Assembly (NCBI GenBank): GCA_022703745.1
Contig: JAKLDB010000030.1
Location: forward strand, 1-5,459
Origin: Patescibacteria group bacterium
GTDB taxonomy: Bacteria; Patescibacteriota; Kazan-3B-28
DNA length: 5,459 nt
Direction: 5' to 3'
Below, one piece after another: positions 1 through 5,459 of the stretch (its first letter is position 1; each line of letters opens with the position of its first letter). A program made the translations under genes and the position numbers. Under the pieces are notes generated by a model that had not been told where the DNA came from, did no database searches, and worked only from the letters and a program-made list of their open reading frames with translations.

Positions 1-4
1 AAAC

Positions 5-33
5 TTGACTTCAACCCCCTTTTTCCCTATTAT
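5..33 (+). promoter_or_regulatory. sigma70-type promoter for the large surface protein gene
   Basis: TTGACT at 5-10 matches the -35 consensus at 5 of 6 bases. TATTAT at 28-33 matches the -10 consensus at 5 of 6. The spacer is exactly 17 bp. Transcription should start near base 40, only about 17 bases before the ATG at 57. The leader between them is pyrimidine-rich and has no Shine-Dalgarno-like purine run. This is inferred from the sequence; no start has been mapped. Confidence 0.7.
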
Positions 34-56
34 CTAATCGCCCTAAACACTCCCCC

Positions 57-3000
57 ATGTATCAGTCAAAAAGCAGTTTTTTTTCAGGCCAACTTCGCAA
101 AGAACCGATTGTAACTCCGGCGGCTTTGTCAGCGCTCACTGCTGTAGTAGTGCTTTTTGTTCTGGCTGTCATCTTTGGCAAAAGCATGACTCTAACCAAT
201 CCATCTCTTGGTTTTGATTCAAATAAGATTGGGTATGCTTCTAGGCCAATCTGTCCGATAAACCTTAATGGTTCTTTTGATAATAGATTTAGTCAGTTGG
301 AAGAAAATGGCAAAGTAATTTATTACTACCTCAGAAAGATAGATAACGCTCGGGTAGAAAAAGATCAGGTAGTATGCCAATACGATAAAGGTACTGGCAA
401 ACTATTGAAAGAAAGAATTCAGTGGAGAGAGGATGTTCCCCTAACCCTGCCTGATAACCTAATCTCTGAAGCTAAGGCGATATCTTTGGCTGGTGGAAAA
501 GCTAAATTAGTTAAACTGTACTACATCTCCCCCAACTCCCATGTCTTCCCCCTTAAAATAAATCAGTCCAACCCTTGCTGGGTAGTTACTAAAGAAAATG
601 CAGATATCATCATTATTGATGGAATCACGGGCGCGATATTAGGTAAAGGCGTTCCCCCACCGTATCCGCCCGGTTTCTCTTATTCTGGACCACTATTTAG
701 TAATCCTTGTGCTGGCACTTGGGATGCTTGGTATAAAAATGCTGAATACTGGTTTAAAACCATGGGTTACGACACCGAAACAGATATCTGGCCAGCCCGA
801 ACTGAATTAGAGGACCGAATTAAAACCGATACCGTAGCTCTATTCTACGAAGTAGCGCATGGCACATCCCTTTCTTTTGCGGCAGGATGCAGTGGCTCAT
901 CGTACGAAATGACATATGCAAGTTACATTGGAGAATGGATTGCTGATTACGAAAAAATGCCGTTCACATTTTTGGCTAGCTGCGAGGGCATGTGCAACAC
1001 ATGGTCTAACAACTTTTCGTATGAATTTAGAAAAGGTTCGGATGTCGGTACGGTCACTGTTGGTTACTGCGGCATGGATGACCCAGAAACCTGCGTCTCC
1101 TCGGATTGTTGGTCAGAAGCGGTGGACTGGCAGGATGCTTTGTTTGATTACGCTAATCAAGGCTATACAATCAAAGCGGCTTTTGACCAAGCTAACGCAG
1201 ATTACCCGGCCTGTTCGAGTTATGATTGTATGAGATTTGCTGGTGACGAAAACTTAAAGTTAGTTAACCCCAGAGTCAGAAGAGTGGCTAATCAAGCACC
1301 AATCTTGGATTTAATTGGTAACAAATCGACCGACGAAAATGTAAAATTAGAATTTTCCGTCAACGCTTCTGATTACAACGAAGACAAGTTAACTTACTCC
1401 ACTTCCGAGCTACCATCTGGAGCCACATTCATTGGTAAAACATTCAGTTGGACCCCTACTTATGAACAGGCCAACACCTATTCAATTACCTTTACCGTCA
1501 CCGATAGTGATTTGTCCGACGAAGAGACTATCCAGATAACCGTAAATGATGCTAATGGAGCGCCGGTTCTATCTCCCATTGGAGATAAGTCGGTTAATAA
1601 AAATTCGTTGCTTAGTTTTTCGGTTAGCGCTTCGGACCCGAATAACGATTCTCTAATTTACGATGCAACCGATTTGCCGTTGGGCGCAACTTTTATTGGA
1701 CAAGATTTTCTTTGGACACCCACTTCTAATCAGGCAGGTGAATATTATGTCACCTTTAGTGTCACTGATGGAGATTTATCTGATGAGGAAACTATCAAGA
1801 TAACAGTTAACAATAGAGCGCCTGTTCTATCTACTATTGGTAACAGAAATCTGATCGAAAGAGAAAAGCTCACATTTACCGTCAGTGCCTCCGACCCAGA
1901 TAATGATCCTCTAACTTATGATGCTTCCACTCTTCCTACGGGTGCTACCTTCGTCAACCAAAATTTTTCTTGGACTCCAAGCGTTGGCCAAGCTGGAGAA
2001 TACAATGTTACCTTTAGTGTCACTGATGGAGATTTATCTGATGAGGAAACTGTCAAAATAACCGTTACGGCATACAACTACCAACCACAGCTTCTCCCAA
2101 TCGGAAATAAATCTGTTTACGAAAATGAACTATTACAATTCTCTGTTAGTGCCTCAGATGGAGATAAAGACACCTTGGCATATTCGGCTTATGGTCTTCC
2201 GCCACGCGCAACCTTCATTAGTCAGCAATTCTCTTGGACGCCCAGCAGTCTTGAATCTGGTGTATATTCTGTAACTTTCAAAGTTACAGATGGTAGCTTA
2301 TGGGATCAAGAAACTATCAAGATAACTGTTGTGGATAGAAGTTTGAGCCCGGTTTTTCCTGGTGTCTGTTCAGACAAAATCTGTACTAGTATCACTGCCA
2401 GAATGTCTGCTGGCGAATCAAAACTAATAGCCTTCGGTAATAATGTTTGGCCCGTCACTGTCATACAGATCTCTGCAAACTGGGTAAAAGTTAGAGTTGG
2501 AAGCCAAGAAGGCACTGTAACAATGTGGCAGACTACTAAAATTGGTGGATTGCCAATAAAGATTCAGGAGACTAATTATCAGCTCTCTGAATACCCACCT
2601 AAAGTAAATCTGATCTTCGGAGAAAATACCGATTGCTCCGACTGTAAGCAGAAGTTTGTTGGCGTTTGTGGAGATAAACAATGTACCGGTCAGAAGATTG
2701 TCCTCGCTATTGGTGAAACCAAGCAAGTACCATTCCAAAGAGTGGCTTGCTCAGATACAGATGGTGGCAAATTCCCCGACCAGTATTACATCAAGGGCAA
2801 AGTCACTAACCCAACCAGAGAAGACTACTGTTCTGGCACTTGGGTACGGGAACAGTACTGCGATGAAACAAGTTGTACCTCTACTGGCAAGTGGTATGCC
2901 TGTCCTAATGGCTGTTCTAACGGAGCTTGTCTCCCCCATCTAGACCCTCCTTTAGAACCACAGAAGATCAATCAGAGTCAGACTTGGGCTATTACCTTAC

Positions 3001-3206
3001 TAGGCATTATCCGGAATATGTTTGGTGGCGGGACAATAGTATTGGATATCAATGGAGTAAGTGCTCTCTTATCGGTATCCCAATCCACCCAGACTCTTAA
3101 TGGACTGCCATTCAGAGTTGAAAACATCTCATTCGATTCCAAGAATGTGTCCCTAACTCTGGGAGAAAGTTCAAGAACCTGTTCCGACTGTTTCATTTCC
3201 CTGTAA
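57..3206 (+). CDS. Membrane-anchored clan CD (caspase/gingipain-like) cysteine peptidase-like surface protein with cadherin-like Ig repeats
   Basis: A 1049-residue multidomain protein, probably outside the cell. Residues 22-40 are one hydrophobic segment (signal anchor or uncleaved signal). Residues about 85-200 look like a PepSY-type region, ending in the typical strand-D-x-x-T-G pattern (IIIIDGITGAILG); such regions often act as propeptides. Residues about 205-410 carry the clan CD signature: a hydrophobic strand then His268-Gly269 (EVAHGTS), and 41 residues on another strand then Ser308-Cys309 (TFLASCEG). Near the domain end AGDENLKL (395-402) resembles the GDPxL element of gingipain/CHAT-like proteins. 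Four cadherin-like Ig repeats fill 412-760, then a Cys-rich C-terminus (769-1049). A stop at bases 6-8 bounds the frame and ATG57 is the first start; the next ATG (186) would remove the membrane segment. No ribosome site is visible. Peptidase activity is inferred from motifs, and an inactive adhesin is possible. Confidence 0.8.
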   Translation: MYQSKSSFFSGQLRKEPIVTPAALSALTAVVVLFVLAVIFGKSMTLTNPSLGFDSNKIGYASRPICPINLNGSFDNRFSQLEENGKVIYYYLRKIDNARVEKDQVVCQYDKGTGKLLKERIQWREDVPLTLPDNLISEAKAISLAGGKAKLVKLYYISPNSHVFPLKINQSNPCWVVTKENADIIIIDGITGAILGKGVPPPYPPGFSYSGPLFSNPCAGTWDAWYKNAEYWFKTMGYDTETDIWPARTELEDRIKTDTVALFYEVAHGTSLSFAAGCSGSSYEMTYASYIGEWIADYEKMPFTFLASCEGMCNTWSNNFSYEFRKGSDVGTVTVGYCGMDDPETCVSSDCWSEAVDWQDALFDYANQGYTIKAAFDQANADYPACSSYDCMRFAGDENLKLVNPRVRRVANQAPILDLIGNKSTDENVKLEFSVNASDYNEDKLTYSTSELPSGATFIGKTFSWTPTYEQANTYSITFTVTDSDLSDEETIQITVNDANGAPVLSPIGDKSVNKNSLLSFSVSASDPNNDSLIYDATDLPLGATFIGQDFLWTPTSNQAGEYYVTFSVTDGDLSDEETIKITVNNRAPVLSTIGNRNLIEREKLTFTVSASDPDNDPLTYDASTLPTGATFVNQNFSWTPSVGQAGEYNVTFSVTDGDLSDEETVKITVTAYNYQPQLLPIGNKSVYENELLQFSVSASDGDKDTLAYSAYGLPPRATFISQQFSWTPSSLESGVYSVTFKVTDGSLWDQETIKITVVDRSLSPVFPGVCSDKICTSITARMSAGESKLIAFGNNVWPVTVIQISANWVKVRVGSQEGTVTMWQTTKIGGLPIKIQETNYQLSEYPPKVNLIFGENTDCSDCKQKFVGVCGDKQCTGQKIVLAIGETKQVPFQRVACSDTDGGKFPDQYYIKGKVTNPTREDYCSGTWVREQYCDETSCTSTGKWYACPNGCSNGACLPHLDPPLEPQKINQSQTWAITLLGIIRNMFGGGTIVLDINGVSALLSVSQSTQTLNGLPFRVENISFDSKNVSLTLGESSRTCSDCFISL
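1752..1793 (+). repeat. 42-bp exact DNA repeat, copy 1 (Ig repeat 2)
   Basis: This stretch, starting ACCTTTAGTGTCACTGATGG and ending GAGGAAACT, is identical base for base to 2010-2051. It encodes the closing TFSVTDGDLSDEET strand. The copies lie 258 bp (86 codons) apart, exactly one Ig repeat. Identity at synonymous sites suggests recent duplication or gene conversion. Confidence 0.9.
2010..2051 (+). repeat. 42-bp exact DNA repeat, copy 2 (Ig repeat 3)
   Basis: Identical to 1752-1793 and one Ig-repeat period downstream. The equivalent stretches in Ig repeats 1 and 4 encode similar residues with different codons, so the identity is specific to repeats 2 and 3. Confidence 0.9.
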
Positions 3207-3273
3207 TAAGCAGAAAGTGAGTTTCTTGTAAAAAAATCTTTTTAGTCCCAGAGCCCACTTTTAGCCCAAAACA

Positions 3274-3304
3274 CCCCTATGGTATTGCCAAGGGGGTACT
3301 TTTT
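3274..3304 (+). terminator. Intrinsic terminator of the large surface protein gene
   Basis: CCCCT (3274-3278) and TGG (3280-3282) pair with CCA (3288-3290) and AGGGG (3291-3295). This gives an 8-bp stem with one bulged A and a TATTG loop. GTAC and then five T (3300-3304) follow. It lies about 70 bases after the stop codon of the gene on the same strand. Confidence 0.75.
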
Positions 3305-3312
3305 ATGTATAC

Positions 3313-3321
3313 TGATATAAT
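3313..3321 (+). promoter_or_regulatory. Extended -10 promoter for the candidate non-coding RNA
   Basis: TGATATAAT is a perfect TGnTATAAT extended -10 element. There is no good -35 at 16-18 bp; TTGCCA at 3285-3290 is too far away. Extended -10 promoters can work without a -35. Transcription should start near 3328. It sits immediately after the preceding terminator, which fits an independent transcription unit. Confidence 0.6.
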
Positions 3322-3327
3322 TTGGTG

Positions 3328-3604
3328 GTGACATTAACAACTTGAACGGAGAGTAACGGAAAATACAGCGACATTTACACAAGGAAATGGCTCTGTGTTC
3401 CCCGCTACTGTCCCGCGGGGCACATATAAAAGCCTAGGTTCGAAAGATCTTAGGCACAAAAACCAAAACAAAAATTTGATGCCCCATACGTTCTTCTTCC
3501 TTCGGGGGGAATACGGCGGAATGGTCTCTGGGGTTGTACCTCAAAGCCGGCCTAGGGCGCTCGATATTACATCACAGCGACCAAAATAGGTCGGCTTTCT
3601 TTTT
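3328..3604 (+). ncRNA. Candidate structured non-coding RNA of about 275 nt, class unknown
   Basis: The stretch runs from an extended -10 promoter to a terminator-like stem with a U-rich tail and has no credible protein gene. Stems visible in order: CATTT/AAATG (3372-3389); TGTG..CCCCGC paired with GCGGGG.CACA (3394-3424, TT bulge); GCCTAGG/CTTAGGC (3432-3455, one G-U pair); CCCCA/TGGGG (3482-3533) enclosing TTCTTCC/GGGGGAA with a TTCG tetraloop (3494-3511); and AAAGCCGGCCTA/TAGGTCGGCTTT at the end. An A-rich, probably unpaired stretch lies at about 3456-3474. A short direct repeat, ACGGA, flanks GAGTA near the 5' end (about 3346-3360). I compared it by eye with RNase P RNA, tmRNA, 6S and SRP RNA and found none of their core motifs. 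The RNA call is an inference; promoter, stems and terminator are seen directly. Confidence 0.5.
3543..3604 (+). terminator. Terminator-like 3' end of the candidate RNA
   Basis: AAAGCCGGCCTA (3543-3554) pairs with TAGGTCGGCTTT (3587-3598) over 12 bp with one G-U pair. The tail is TTTCTTTTT (3596-3604). The 32-base loop can form CGCT/AGCG inside. A shorter competing hairpin, CGACC/GGTCG with an AAAATA loop (3578-3593), shares the right arm and could itself be the terminator. Confidence 0.6.
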
Positions 3605-3610
3605 GCGTAT

Positions 3611-3699
3611 TGTCATACTCGAGTTCTGCTGTATAGCACAGAACGAAGGATCTAAGGTAGCGACCTTCGGTTTAGATTCTTCCTAGCGTCAGAATGACA
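3611..3699. repeat. MITE/REP-like fold-back repeat with TGTCAT/ATGACA ends
   Basis: The element begins TGTCATACT and ends AGAATGACA, imperfect inverted ends. Inside are further matched arms: ATCTAA against TTTAGAT, AAGGT against ACCTT around an AGCG loop, and TTCTG against CAGAA (3623-3642), which looks like a hairpin inserted in the left arm. Read on the minus strand, the right end (TGTCATTCTGA, then GAAGAATCT) resembles the dispersed intergenic palindromes seen in many bacterial genomes. It carries no transposase. It sits between two convergent units, 8 bases from the stop of the 176-residue TPR gene, whose transcript it may end or stabilise; no U-tract is present. Confidence 0.6.
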
Positions 3700-3707
3700 G
3701 CGGAGAG

Positions 3708-4238
3708 CTACTTCAGTAATTCTGTGCGGAGGGCAGTCAGTTCAGCGACTTTGGCGGTATCCCCTACTTTGCCGTAGAGCATTATTAAATCTTCTACCAG
3801 CAACACGGACTTGGAATGTGATTTGCGGCCCTTTTCAACAATACCAATCGCCTGCTGAATACGCTGGTTATTTTTCTCTTCCTCCGCCAGATCGACGGAA
3901 ACATAGGCCAAATTGCGGTAAGCAGTCTCATACCCAGAATCGAGCTCGATGGCCTTCTTATAGGCTTCTATGGCCTCCGGGAGGTGCTTGTTATCACGAT
4001 ATACATTGCCGTAGATGTTCCACTCCTCGGCAGTATTGATTTGGTTCTTATCCCGAGCTTCAGCAAACAAATCCAGTGCCTGCGAAACATTGCCTGATTT
4101 GTATGTTTCAACGGCGGAGTCAATAGTTGAACCACTAGGTATAAGCCACACAATCAGAAGAAACACGATTATTGCTATTACGCCAATGCCAAGTAGCAGA
4201 GTTGCCTTCAAATTTTTCTTAGAAAAATCCATCTCCAT
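3708..4238 (-). CDS. Membrane-anchored TPR protein, 176 residues
   Basis: Residues 12-33 form one strong membrane segment after a Lys-containing N-terminus, giving a likely N-in, C-out anchor. The rest is helical with TPR-like pairs: about 38-66 (YKSGNVSQALDLFAEA), 70-103 (WNIYGNVYRDN..EAIEAYKKAIELD, the clearest), 104-137, and a degenerate last unit to about 170. TPR arrays bind protein partners, so it is probably a scaffold or assembly factor at the cell surface; no enzyme motif is visible. The start at 4238 overlaps the upstream gene's stop by one base (TAATG) and has AGGAGG six bases upstream. A second ATG two codons in is possible but less well spaced. The same anchor-plus-TPR plan in the gene before it suggests they work together. 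The function cannot be named from sequence. Confidence 0.85.
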   Translation of the reverse strand: MEMDFSKKNLKATLLLGIGVIAIIVFLLIVWLIPSGSTIDSAVETYKSGNVSQALDLFAEARDKNQINTAEEWNIYGNVYRDNKHLPEAIEAYKKAIELDSGYETAYRNLAYVSVDLAEEEKNNQRIQQAIGIVEKGRKSHSKSVLLVEDLIMLYGKVGDTAKVAELTALRTELLK

Positions 4239-4960
4239 TATTTGCCTCCTAGCTCGCGGATTTTATCTTTGATGGCGGTATTTTGGGGATCGTTTTTCAA
4301 AATTTCTTGATATTGAACAATTGCATCCCCCGTGCGTCCAACTGACTCATAATACTGCGCCAACATTATGTGATAACTAGCCCTGCTTTGGGTGGGATCT
4401 TGGCTGATGGCAGTTAGCAGAATTCCTTCTATTTGTGGCAACTTGTCTCTCATATAACCGCTATAGAGATTAAGTAATCCTTCATAAGGGTCGGTGTGCA
4501 TACCTTTGCTGTTTTTTATCGCAATCAGATAATTTTTCTCCGCTTTGCTATATTCACCAATGCTGACATAGAGGTTAGCGAGGTTATTGAAGCCCTGTAA
4601 GCCAGCTGGACGATATTTATTCAGCCATTGGTAAGATAGAATAGCCCGACCAGTGTCGCCTAGGTCCTTGAAAGCGTTTGCCCTAGAGATGGCCGGATCA
4701 ATGATGGGAGATTTAAGTAGGTTCTCGCCCTTGAAGGTATCTAGCTCTATATATGCCTGCTGAAGTCGTTCATAGGCCGCCTGATTGATTGCATCGGTCA
4801 GGTTATATTCACTAGCCGGAGGGATTTGGGTTATAGGAATAAATTTGGCTGTTGAGCTGTAATACTGACATCCGAGAATTATCCCGCCAACGATAGCCAC
4901 TAGAATTATTACGGCGACGAACTTGCCCAAAGCAGTACTCATTAGTTTGTTTATCTGCAT
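4238..4960 (-). CDS. Membrane-anchored TPR protein, 240 residues
   Basis: Residues 14-30 form a hydrophobic membrane segment after a short Lys-containing N-terminus. It ends in IILGC31, which resembles a lipobox only weakly (Leu at -2), so a plain membrane anchor is more likely than a lipoprotein. After a linker (32-56, Pro-rich in part) come helical repeats. TPR-like units lie at about 89-118 (SRANAFKDLGDTGRAILSYQ), 121-150 (FNNLANLYVSIGEYSKAEKNYLIAI, the clearest), a degenerate unit at 158-190, and 192-225 (YHIMLAQYYESVGRTGDAIVQY). TPRs bind protein partners; no catalytic motif is seen. The ATG at 4960 has AAGGA seven bases upstream. It is the middle gene of a minus-strand cluster, after a surface-type Ig-domain gene and overlapping the smaller TPR gene by one base, which suggests a role in handling an envelope protein. 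That role is inference. Confidence 0.85.
   Translation of the reverse strand: MQINKLMSTALGKFVAVIILVAIVGGIILGCQYYSSTAKFIPITQIPPASEYNLTDAINQAAYERLQQAYIELDTFKGENLLKSPIIDPAISRANAFKDLGDTGRAILSYQWLNKYRPAGLQGFNNLANLYVSIGEYSKAEKNYLIAIKNSKGMHTDPYEGLLNLYSGYMRDKLPQIEGILLTAISQDPTQSRASYHIMLAQYYESVGRTGDAIVQYQEILKNDPQNTAIKDKIRELGGK
4245..4250 (-). promoter_or_regulatory. Ribosome binding site of the 176-residue TPR gene
   Basis: AGGAGG on the minus strand, six bases before the ATG at 4238. It lies within the last codons of the 240-residue gene. With the TAATG stop/start overlap this supports translational coupling and fixes the start. Confidence 0.8.
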
Positions 4961-4967
4961 ATTTTGT

Positions 4968-4972
4968 TCCTT
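4968..4972 (-). promoter_or_regulatory. Ribosome binding site of the 240-residue TPR gene
   Basis: AAGGA on the minus strand (within GAAAGGAA), seven bases from the ATG at 4960. It supports this start over the later ATG at residue 7. Confidence 0.7.
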
Positions 4973-4979
4973 TCAACTG

Positions 4980-5012
4980 CAGTGAGGGGGACTTTTCAGT
5001 CTCCCCTCACTG
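4980..5012 (-). promoter_or_regulatory. Strong intergenic hairpin between the Ig-domain gene and the TPR pair
   Basis: CAGTGAGGGG pairs perfectly with CCCCTCACTG over 10 bp. Three more pairs follow if one T is bulged, and the loop has 6 bases. On the minus transcript no U-tract follows the stem, so it is not a standard intrinsic terminator. It lies 24 bases after the upstream stop and 19 bases before the TPR start. It could be a processing or stability element, or a partial terminator that sets relative expression. Nothing else is recognisable in this 76-base gap and no clear minus-strand promoter was found. Confidence 0.6.
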
Positions 5013-5036
5013 GTTAAAGTTTGGACTAGTTAAATC

Positions 5037-5459
5037 TTAGACAACTCTGACTCTCCAGAAGATACCGGTTGGACCAAACCACTTCACAAATTCAGCAACT
5101 GGCCTGACATACAGGTCATAGTATGAGCCGACTGTCGCAGTTGAAGGGATTTGGATCTGGAACCGGAAAGTATATTGACCGTTCTTATCTACCTGAACAT
5201 TGGCATAAGTTAGACGATTGGTCGATAACCATGAACTATGGTACAGCGAAGATGTGCCGTCTTGTGGCTTCCATGTACCCAGTTTAATCCAGTTAGCTCC
5301 ATCGGTAAGGCCGGTCAGCCAGGGACTGTTGCCTACGTTTTTGAGTGTTAACTCAAGATCTAGTACTTGACCGGGAGTGCCACTTACTTCATGGGCATAC
5401 CCATCCGCTGAAACTACTCCCGTCTGCCCCATCCATTGGGCACCGTAGCTGTAACTTTT
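5037..5459 (-). CDS. C-terminal part of a surface-type protein with an NBR1-like Ig domain (5' end outside window)
   Basis: The frame is open to the window edge, so only the last 140 residues are seen; the ATG at 5432 is internal, not a start. The fragment opens with YGAQWMGQTG. Then come a PGQVLDLELTLKNVGNSPWL stretch, KLGTWKPQDGTS, SSWLSTNRL, GQYTFRFQIQIPSTATVGSY and a closing PVAEFVKWFGPTGIFWRVRV. This pattern of beta strands with conserved Trp, 'LKNxGxxxW' and 'LGTxxPxD' resembles the NBR1-type Ig-like domain that often ends CPR and Gram-positive surface or cell-wall proteins. No Cys, catalytic motif or sorting signal is seen. It probably heads the minus-strand cluster with the two TPR genes. 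The domain call rests on pattern recognition, and the full protein's function cannot be judged from this fragment. Confidence 0.75.
   Translation of the reverse strand, partial: KSYSYGAQWMGQTGVVSADGYAHEVSGTPGQVLDLELTLKNVGNSPWLTGLTDGANWIKLGTWKPQDGTSSLYHSSWLSTNRLTYANVQVDKNGQYTFRFQIQIPSTATVGSYYDLYVRPVAEFVKWFGPTGIFWRVRVV

Larger units (their letters stand above)
1290..2336 (+). repeat. Four tandem cadherin-like (He_PIG-type) Ig repeats within the large gene
   Basis: Four copies of about 86 codons start at residues 412, 501, 586 and 674. Each has an opening APxL or QPQLLPIG stretch, a middle FSVxASDxxxDxL motif, then LPxxATF, FxWTP and a closing VTDxxLxDxETIxITV strand. The SDxNxD-type acidic loops look like the calcium-binding loops of cadherin-like domains. 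Such repeats usually form a stiff stalk or bind ligands. Here they separate the peptidase-like domain from the Cys-rich C-terminus. Confidence 0.8.

Noticed and set aside
2306..3196. Open frames antisense to, or in another frame of, the large gene
   Set aside because: They are shadows of a well-supported coding frame with clear domain repeats; none has a ribosome site or a recognisable domain.
3207..3245. Second terminator just after the large gene (AGAAA/TTTCT hairpin then an A/T run)
   Set aside because: Only 5 weak A/T-rich pairs, and A residues rather than T follow the stem. The stem at 3274 is much stronger.
3395..3589. A 64-codon plus-strand open frame in the gap
   Set aside because: It overlaps the strong hairpins and most of the terminator stem, has no ribosome site and has low-complexity, unprotein-like composition. 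It is better explained by the candidate RNA.
3328..3604. RNase P RNA, tmRNA, 6S or SRP RNA
   Set aside because: The GAGGAAAGUCC/ACAGAAA cores of RNase P, the tRNA-like ends of tmRNA and the GGAAGGAAGCAGC loop of SRP RNA are not seen. The GGTTCGAA at 3437-3444 looks like a T-loop but its arm does not fit a tRNA domain. By-eye comparison only.
3818..4272. Plus-strand open frames over the 176-residue TPR gene
   Set aside because: The minus-strand TPR frame has a membrane segment, TPR motifs and a good ribosome site. The plus frames have none of these.
4868..4876. Lipobox in the 240-residue TPR protein (IILGC31)
   Set aside because: Leu at -2 is unusual for a lipobox and the segment works equally well as a plain membrane anchor, so no lipoprotein call was made.
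4980..5012. Intrinsic terminator for the Ig-domain gene
   Set aside because: No U-tract follows the stem on either strand.

Overview
The window reads as bacterial DNA of moderate GC, most like a Candidate Phyla Radiation (Patescibacteria) genome. Bacterial signals are clear: a sigma70-type -35/-10 promoter, AGGAGG-like ribosome sites and U-tract terminators. The protein style fits that group: large surface proteins with Cys-rich 'DTDGG' modules, stacked cadherin-like Ig repeats, small membrane-anchored TPR proteins and a C-terminal NBR1-like Ig domain. The 1049-codon gene has no in-frame TGA, so the UGA=Gly code of Gracilibacteria/SR1 is not suggested. The lineage is an inference from style, not a homology search.

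Left part (1-3305, + strand): a near-consensus promoter drives one large gene (57-3206) with an unusually short leader and no Shine-Dalgarno. Its product is an exported or membrane-anchored multidomain protein: membrane segment, PepSY-like region, caspase/gingipain-type (clan CD) cysteine peptidase-like domain with a His268-Gly / Ser-Cys309 dyad, four cadherin-like Ig repeats, and a Cys-rich C-terminal region in which one beta module appears interrupted by a DTDGG-type module. An intrinsic terminator follows at about 3274-3304.

Middle part (3306-3707): no convincing protein gene. A perfect extended -10 promoter (TGATATAAT) is followed by about 275 bases with several strong hairpins, one with a cUUCGg tetraloop, and a terminator-like stem with a U-rich tail. 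I read this as a standalone structured non-coding RNA that I cannot assign to a known class. Next comes an 89-bp fold-back repeat with TGTCAT/ATGACA ends, of the dispersed MITE/REP type, ending 8 bases short of the next stop codon.

Right part (3708-5459, - strand): three genes read leftward, convergent with the left part. They are the 3' end of a surface-type protein with an NBR1-like Ig domain (cut by the window edge), then a 240-residue and a 176-residue membrane-anchored TPR protein. The two TPR genes overlap as TAATG, and the second ribosome site lies inside the end of the first gene, so they are probably translationally coupled. A strong hairpin without a U-tract separates the Ig-domain gene from the TPR pair. 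Together the window looks like a cell-envelope locus: a surface peptidase/adhesin candidate, another surface protein, and two scaffold-like TPR membrane proteins.
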